Made by a program: the position numbers and the translations under genes. A DNA stretch of 64,000 bases from Punica granatum (taxonomy: Eukaryota; Streptophyta; Magnoliopsida; Myrtales; Lythraceae): assembly GCF_007655135.1 (NCBI RefSeq), contig NC_045129.1, positions 31,869,122 to 31,933,121 on the forward strand. Reading direction: 5' to 3'. Of the stretch, positions 58,240 through 64,000 are shown piece after piece. Below the pieces are notes generated by a model. It had not been told where the DNA came from. It saw only the letters and a program-made list of their open reading frames with translations, and ran no database searches. Position 1 is the first letter of the stretch. Each line of letters begins with the position of its first letter.

Positions 58240-59190
58240 TCTCGGTTGTATTTTCCCGTATAATTTGGCCCAAAAATATTTTATAAGATTCCGAAAAAAT
58301 TCATTGACTGAAATTTTGACCGAAATCATTTTAGATCTCGAAAAATTAGTCGTATTTTACGCCATCATCCATCACAAATAGAAAATACCGTTTCAGTTCG
58401 CTTCGATTATATTTTCTAGTATATTTTGTCTAAAACTTTCATAAAATCCAGAAAAATACTTTTTGTTAGTAAAATAAAAAATCCATTTCCGGACCATTTT
58501 TTGAGTATTTTTCGATCTAATTTTGGTATAAAAATTTTATAAAATCTCGAAAAATTTCCTTTAACTGAAAAATTAACAATTCCGTTCCGAATAGTTTTGA
58601 AAGTATTTTTCGGTCTAATTTTGGTCTAAAAATATTATGAAATCCCAAAAAATACCTTTCAACAGCAAAATTAAAAAATCCGTTTTGAATCGTTTTTCCA
58701 ATGTAATTTTGGTATCAAAATTTTATAAGATCCTAAAAAATACTTTTTGACAGTAAAATTAACAATCCATCTTCGGACCAGTTTGAGAGTATTTTCCGAT
58801 CTAATTTTGATTTGAAATTTTATAAAATCTCAAAAAATACTTTCGATTGAAAAATTAACAATTCCGTTCAAGATCGTTTTGAGAGTATTTTCCAATCTAA
58901 TTTTGGTCTAAAAATTTTATAAAATCTCGAAAAATACCTTTTGACTGAAAAATTAAGAATTCCATTTTGGACCATTCTAAGAGTATTTTCTGGTGTAATT
59001 TTGGTATGAAATTTTTATAAAATCCCGAAAAATACCTTTTGACAATAAATTTAAAAATTCGTTTCCGGACCGTTTTGGGAGCATTTTCTGGAAAAAAATT
59101 TGGTTTGAAAATTTTATAAAATCTCAGAAAATACCTTTTGACTGAAATTTGGAACGAAAATATTTTGGACTCGAAAAATTAATCGTCCTC
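58240..59190 (+). repeat. Satellite-like array, ~97-bp unit, about nine copies
   Basis: ATTTTGG followed by AAAATTTTATAAAATCTCGA recurs near 58519, 58618, 58705, 58803, 58899, 58997 and 59098 at 87-100 bp spacing. Each unit also has GACTGAAAAATTAACAATTC and CCGTTTTGAGAGTATTTTC words. AT-rich, diverged copies. Confidence 0.92.
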
Positions 59191-59700
59191 TTACACCCTC
59201 ACTTCGTAGAATTGAGAAAATCCCCTTTTTTCATAATAACCCTGTGATGTGTATTTTCCACTACGTGATGATATCGATTCCCCGGTTGCGTACCCTTTCC
59301 TCTATTATATAAAATGTGGGAATCAAACACATTTTTTGTTTTTATCAGTTGAAAAATAGTTGAGATGTCATGATTTTGATAAAAAAAAATACGAATAGTC
59401 GGCTTTTAAAATAAAATGTCCAAGGGTCGTGCGTTATTGTTGGGAATTATTTTCTCACACGTGAGCCCAAAAAAAAATGCCACCAACGACCATATTATTT
59501 TTGAAAATGGCATCTAATATCTTAAATGTATAAGGAAAGAACTCGAGAACTTATTTGATCTGTCTTGAAAACCGTCCTTTGGGGCCATCCTTTTGCAGAT
59601 CCTTCTGCTTCATTTCATTCTTCAACCGATAATAGATCTAGGACTTCTTTTTCTATCCGAGCTCGAACCTATGCCGAAATTAGGTGTCTACAAAGTGTAG

Positions 59701-60198
59701 CGCGAAATGCGATAGCTTCATTTTGTAACCCTCAGCTCGCGGTTAAATGTTTTCCTCTACTCGACTAGGGGTGGATCTATGTCGAAGATAGTGGGGTCAA
59801 GCCACTTGACCCGCCTCAATTTTCAAATGTTTCAAGGTACCACTAAAAATTATGTATATTTTCTATTTTAGGCCTTTTATTCTTGAAAAAATATGGAACA
59901 TTGGGGTTCAATATGTAAGATGACTGCATTTCTATTGCTTCCTCTCTCGCACATGTAAAAGAAAGCAAATATTTTGGGGTAAATTTCAAAAGATTATCAT
60001 GAAATCTTCTCTGCCCCACGTGAATGACCTTCTATTACCCTCACTTCTTTGTCTTCCTCCCGGATTCAAAAATTTCCCCCCTTTTTTCACCTATACCTCT
60101 CTCACGAAAAAATCAATCTCTATCTCTCTGGACGTATAAAAGAACACCTTCTATTGTGCGTATATATTCTCCCAATTTATCTCTGTCTCTCTCACGCT
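59701..60198. other. Intergenic DNA, nothing recognised
   Basis: Pyrimidine-rich stretch at 60030-60190; no gene supported. Confidence 0.45.
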
Positions 60199-60563
60199 GT
60201 GTTTGGGAGTTTTTTAGGGAGAGGAAATTGAGGGAAATCTTATTCGAGAGCAATTAACAAAAAAGATGAGGAGAGAAGTAAAGAGAAAAAAACTATAAGT
60301 TTTAAGAAAAATATTACACAAGTTCTAGAAAAACTGTTATAAAGAGAGTCGTGTAGAGGAGGCAATAGAAAATCCATGAGTTTCTCCAAATTCTTCCAAT
60401 TTGGAGGATTATGATATTCTTAACAGTTAAGAGAAATGGAAGGAGAGTGTTTCCGTCTAAATCTCTCCTTCTCCCTTTCTCCCTCAAATAAATTTTCCAA
60501 ACCGGGGAAACACTCTCTCTCCAAATTCTCTCCCTTGAAACCAACTCCCAAATATACCCTTAG
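60199..60563. mobile_element. MITE with GTTTGGGAGTT-type inverted termini
   Basis: Left end TGTGTTTGGGAGTTTTTTAG GGAGAG and right end, inverted, GGTATATTTGGGAGTTGG and AGGGAGAGAA. A-rich/T-rich interior without coding capacity. The target duplication is not clear; termini resemble Tourist-like elements but internal words differ from the copy at 5650. Confidence 0.65.
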
Positions 60564-61599
60564 GTCCAAAAAAATAACACAATGAGGAATTTTAGGGTGC
60601 ATCAATGGTGATAGGAATCGACTAAAAAACTTCATAGGCCTGAGCAACTAGAGCATGGTGCGCTCTTCTATCGCGTGTATATGTTCTCCCTTTTAATTTT
60701 TATCAATCTTCATCGATCTATCTCTCATGACTCTTTAATTTTCAAATAATCGTTTTCAATGATACTATTGTAGCTATTATTATCGTATTGGCTATCTAGA
60801 ACGTAGATAGAATAAACAAGTGTAAAGAGTTTATGATTTTGTAGGCTCTTCATTGACTAATTGAAACCCTAATATAAAGATACTAATTTCATGTCATTTT
60901 TTAATATATTATAGAGAGAGATTATAAAAGGAAGTCCACTTGAGATTCAGAGCCGTAGAAAGAGTTTTTCCTAGGGATGAATAATATGAAGAATCGCTAG
61001 CGGAGCCGAAAGGGAAATGCTCTTACGAATGGTTGTTTAGTTTATTAAAGAGAAGAATTTGCCAATATTGGCAAAGAGTTTGATTATATAATCAACGTGG
61101 GTTGATTCAAGCAGTTCGGTATTTGTTTCGATTAAATAAGATATCAAATTCGAGTCCTTGTGAACGCATAAAATCCACGTTATGAGAGCTTTACTCCTTA
61201 GTAGGCCGATTTTATCCGATTTGAATGATTGGGGCCCAAATGAGTTTTGGATACCAAAGTTCACACCGAAAAAAAAAGTTGATCATATAGAGATTTCAAT
61301 CTAGACGAGTGCAATTATAGGATGCTTAAATATATCAGGACTTTTGATTATTTTGATGTTTTTAGTTATCTTGTTGTTTACTTTATCTGGTATTATTATG
61401 AAATATTATATTTTCTATGATTTGTTTATAAATCATCATACAACAGTAGTCTGCACCCATTAAGTTAGGGGTCCAGATGCGCGCTTGTTCCCGTCTACTC
61501 AAATAATGAATTTATTCGAAAACAGATTCATGTATTTCGAAATTTTTTTAATATTTCAATCTTGATGCAATTACTACAGTTAATTTTATATTAAAATTT
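60564..61599. other. Intergenic DNA, no gene seen
   Basis: AT-rich, no frame or repeat supported up to the end of the duplicated TPS flank at about 61610. Confidence 0.5.
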
Positions 61600-62388
61600 G
61601 AGAATAAATATTAAAATTTTCTATGAAGCTGGAAAGTCTCTTTTTTAACTCTTTCAATAGATATTAAAAGAGTTTTCTTTTTTAAAAAATAACATGATCT
61701 CGTAAATTGAATTATTTTCTCCATATATCAAATAATTATATTTTATTAATTTTTCTGCTCGCCACGCAACCTAAGAGACTGTACCTTGTTTAGTAATATG
61801 TATTACAACATCATAAAATAATTTTTCCCGTGCAAAATATTTCTATTAGTATTAAAAAGAGGCAATGTCTCTGCAAATTGCCTTGTGAATCAAACCTTGT
61901 CTCTTCGATCCGTGCTGCGAGGTGCTCCTTCTTCAATTTCTCGTTGTACACCCTGATATTCGGAAGGCCAGTGGAACTCGACTAATCTAGTCGAGTCGAA
62001 TCGGCCCATTAAAGGATAAAGCTCTCCCAATATGGATTTTCTCCATTCATAATACTCAAACTCATGACCTTACTTAAATGGAACAAACGGTGAATTAGTT
62101 CAACTTCATTCTTTAATTTTCTTTGTTGCATTTCGGCCCGTCTACCTAAAATACTAAAATCCAATTGGATTACAACAACTTTACCTAAGCATATTAGAAA
62201 AGAAGAATGCGAGAAATAACGGCCCATAATTCGACTTTATTTAAAGCAAATATTATTACATGTAGAGATAAGTATGAAATTGACTATCTTCTTTGATTTG
62301 AACCGTAATGTTGCATAGCCACAAATCATCAATTCTTAGACATTGGCAAAAGCTTTATTTATTCTATCACAATACATAAATCATTTGG
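61600..62388 (-). repeat. 3' flank of the right TPS gene (partner 23475-25730)
   Basis: Uninterrupted version of the duplicated flank. Near 62325 it shows the empty site of the solo LTR and near 62085-62110 that of the hAT-like element. Confidence 0.9.
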
Positions 62389-64000
62389 TCATAATGGGAT
62401 TGGATCGACAAGGAGTGAAGCCACGAACTGTTTCAGCTCGAGATCAGGATGCGTATAACGATCTTTGTTGCCTTTGTAAACCACATCTATTGCTCGGCTG
62501 AGATTGAGGACTCGAGTGAGAAGGGGCTCCGGGACTAGGTGCGGATGAAGGCACCCTTCATTGATGTCCTTCCAGGCATCGTCGACCTCCTTCCACAGTA
62601 CTTCCTTTGCCTGTTTTTCAGTCACGCAGTGTTGCTTCATGAAGCATTCCACTGCAGAAGCTACGTGCCCTCGCTCTTGCTCAAACTATATGTGGTAGTG
62701 CAACATTTATATACATTAGCTTACTAAAAAAAATTTCACCTACGCATATGCATATAGAGGAAGTATGTCACGCACCTTGTGAGTGACGATGTCGTCAGTC
62801 AGGCGGCCGATGATCGTCGAAGCCCTGATGAATTTATTAGGGTTACTGAGTGACCATTCAAAGGCGCGTTTTGTTGCAATGTCTCCCATTCCAAGAAAGG
62901 AGATTGTCGTAAGCATGATATATCCTGATGTTATCAACGCCACGGACATGTAGTCTTCCATAGTGGGGATCTGCGGCTGGTTCAGCCATTTGGACTCATC
63001 GAAGTATGCCCTAGCTTGCATTTTTATCTGAAAGAGGAGGGATCATCCACAATATTAGATTGTTATAATTAGTCATTCATAATCAACTATACATGTTACC
63101 GCATAATTGTCGATACATATTTTCTTCACTTCATTAGAAGTTGACTTTTCCATTGCAACGTGCCCACGTATATAAATTTAGGGGTTCAATATCGTAGATT
63201 ATTTATTGTATTAAGAAGATAAATTTAATTGTTTGATATTGGAGACTTACTGCTTCTTTAGCGTAGAAGAGGCGATAAGATTTTCCTTCCTCATCGGTCA
63301 ACTTTTCCTCAATTTCATCAAAGACATCTAACAATGCATTATAGAAAACTTGCATGTATTCAGGAAGTTGACCTATCACCCCTCTGTCCCACCTGAAAAT
63401 TAAATAAAAAATGTTAAATTTTAAAAAGAGTACATAAAATATCAGCTTAAAAACATCGATGATCTGAGAATTCAATTTTCCTTATTTTACTTTGGCTTAT
63501 TGAATTACCTTTCAATTGAATCAGTCAAGAGCTTCAGCTCTTCGGGTGTACCGTAGGCATCGTATATGTCATCCATGATTGAAGTCAATAAGATAACCTT
63601 TGTGAGTATGTCCCGAGCACGCGAATATTGTGGCTCGAAGTATACGCCTAGAATCCAAAAGTAGCACTCCACGGCCCTGTCTCTCACAAAAGGCAACTTT
63701 CTTCCAACATCTAGCTCTTTCCACCACCTTTGTGAAAACGGCGTGACGTCAGTCTAGTCGATTATTTCTTACTAGATGATGCAAAAAATTGTAAACGGGG
63801 ATCCAAAAACACGATCATTGAATACAAGTAATAATTGTCATTGTTATGCATATATTATAATTACCTTAAGATGTCGTTGAGTTCCTTCTGGTGTAGTTTC
63901 TGTAGCAAGTTGAAGTCCAACTTAGCCAAAGTCAATAGAACTTCAATGTGAGAGTCTTCTTGTTCGTATACTGAGATGTAATGTCTTGCCTCTAACCTCG
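62389..64000 (-). CDS. Terpene synthase, TPS-a type, exons 3 (partial) to 7
   Basis: Minus-strand gene running off the window at 64000. Exons: 64000-63865 (end of exon 3), 63727-63509, 63392-63251, 63027-62776, 62685-62389; all borders GT...AG, all frames open. Visible motifs: [32 protein letters not shown] (RDR, diphosphate binding), [13 protein letters not shown] (DDxxD, Mg2+ binding), DDIVTHKFEQERGH (NSE/DTE, second Mg2+ site), and the C-terminal end LVDPIPL. TPS-a enzymes ionise farnesyl diphosphate in the cytosol to make sesquiterpenes; the product cannot be read from sequence. No lesion in the visible C-terminal domain, in contrast to the inverted paralogue at 18.6-23.5 kb, so likely functional if the N-terminal half is intact. 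Confidence 0.94.

Larger units (their letters stand above)
55020..59700 (+). mobile_element. Probable long solo LTR of a Tat/Ogre-like Ty3 element
   Basis: Inferred from architecture. TTTGGAGTCGTCACTTAACC near its start (55048) corresponds to GGAGTCGCCACTTA of the long repeats at 2-12 kb. A TATTTATA box follows 2.8 kb later (57859), then tandem repeats (58240-59190), and the end reads TTAGGTGTCTACAAAG (59682 region), a common terminus of such LTRs. No coding sequence inside. Exact ends and target duplication were not found. Confidence 0.5.

Noticed and set aside
1..64000. CRISPR array, prokaryotic defence system or organelle DNA
   Set aside because: No spaced short repeats, no bacterial-style operons; spliced genes and plant transposons throughout.

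Overview
The window is nuclear DNA of a flowering plant, most likely a dicot. Genes are sparse and intron-rich, the terpene synthases are of angiosperm TPS-a type, the cytochrome P450 is of CYP71D type, and most of the sequence is layered retrotransposons and DNA transposons. No rRNA, tRNA, organelle, bacterial or CRISPR sequence was seen. Species cannot be fixed; a terpenoid-rich woody dicot would fit, but that is a guess.

Layout. 0.2-1.1 kb: truncated CACTA transposon end with its flank; the same block recurs inverted at 34.7-35.7 kb. 2-13 kb: two diverged inverted copies of a very long LTR-like sequence (about 2.0-6.1 kb minus, 8.1-12.1 kb plus), a third partial copy (6.2-6.8 kb), a Tourist-like MITE and tandem repeats. 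14.4-16.0 kb: Tat-type Ty3/gypsy pol fragment abutting a broken P450. 16.0-18.0 kb (minus) and 18.6-23.5 kb (plus): a head-to-head pair of pseudogenes, CYP71D-like P450 and TPS-a terpene synthase, 553 bp apart. Each carries a solo LTR of one family, and a 2.2 kb gag-only retrotransposon sits in TPS exon 4. 24.2-25.2 kb: hAT-like MITE. 28.9-29.7 kb (minus): the only complete intact-looking host gene, a DUF7054 (At4g22758-like) protein with G-box elements upstream. 32.9-35.1 kb: complete CACTA element carrying SKP1-like and PPR-like gene fragments. 36.4-48.1 kb: a LINE (minus) split by a 6.8 kb Ty3/gypsy element with 5-bp target duplication. 49-52 kb: more MITEs, one nested in another. 54.4 kb: tRNA-type SINE with a 17-bp duplication. 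55.0-59.7 kb: probable long solo LTR with a ~97-bp satellite. 62.4-64.0 kb (minus): terpene synthase exons 3-7, uninterrupted, running off the window.

How it fits together. The two terpene synthases are inverted paralogues sharing exon lengths and about 2.2 kb of 3' flank. The left copy is dead (nonsense codons, frameshift, 49-bp deletion, retrotransposon); the right copy keeps RDR, DDxxD and NSE/DTE metal-binding motifs and should encode an active sesquiterpene synthase if its unseen 5' half is intact. The P450/TPS divergent pair looks like the relic of a small terpenoid module. The right-hand paralogue supplies empty-site controls for the solo LTR and the hAT insertion, and the two inverted LTR copies do the same for the Tourist-like MITE, so the order of insertions can be worked out within this one window.
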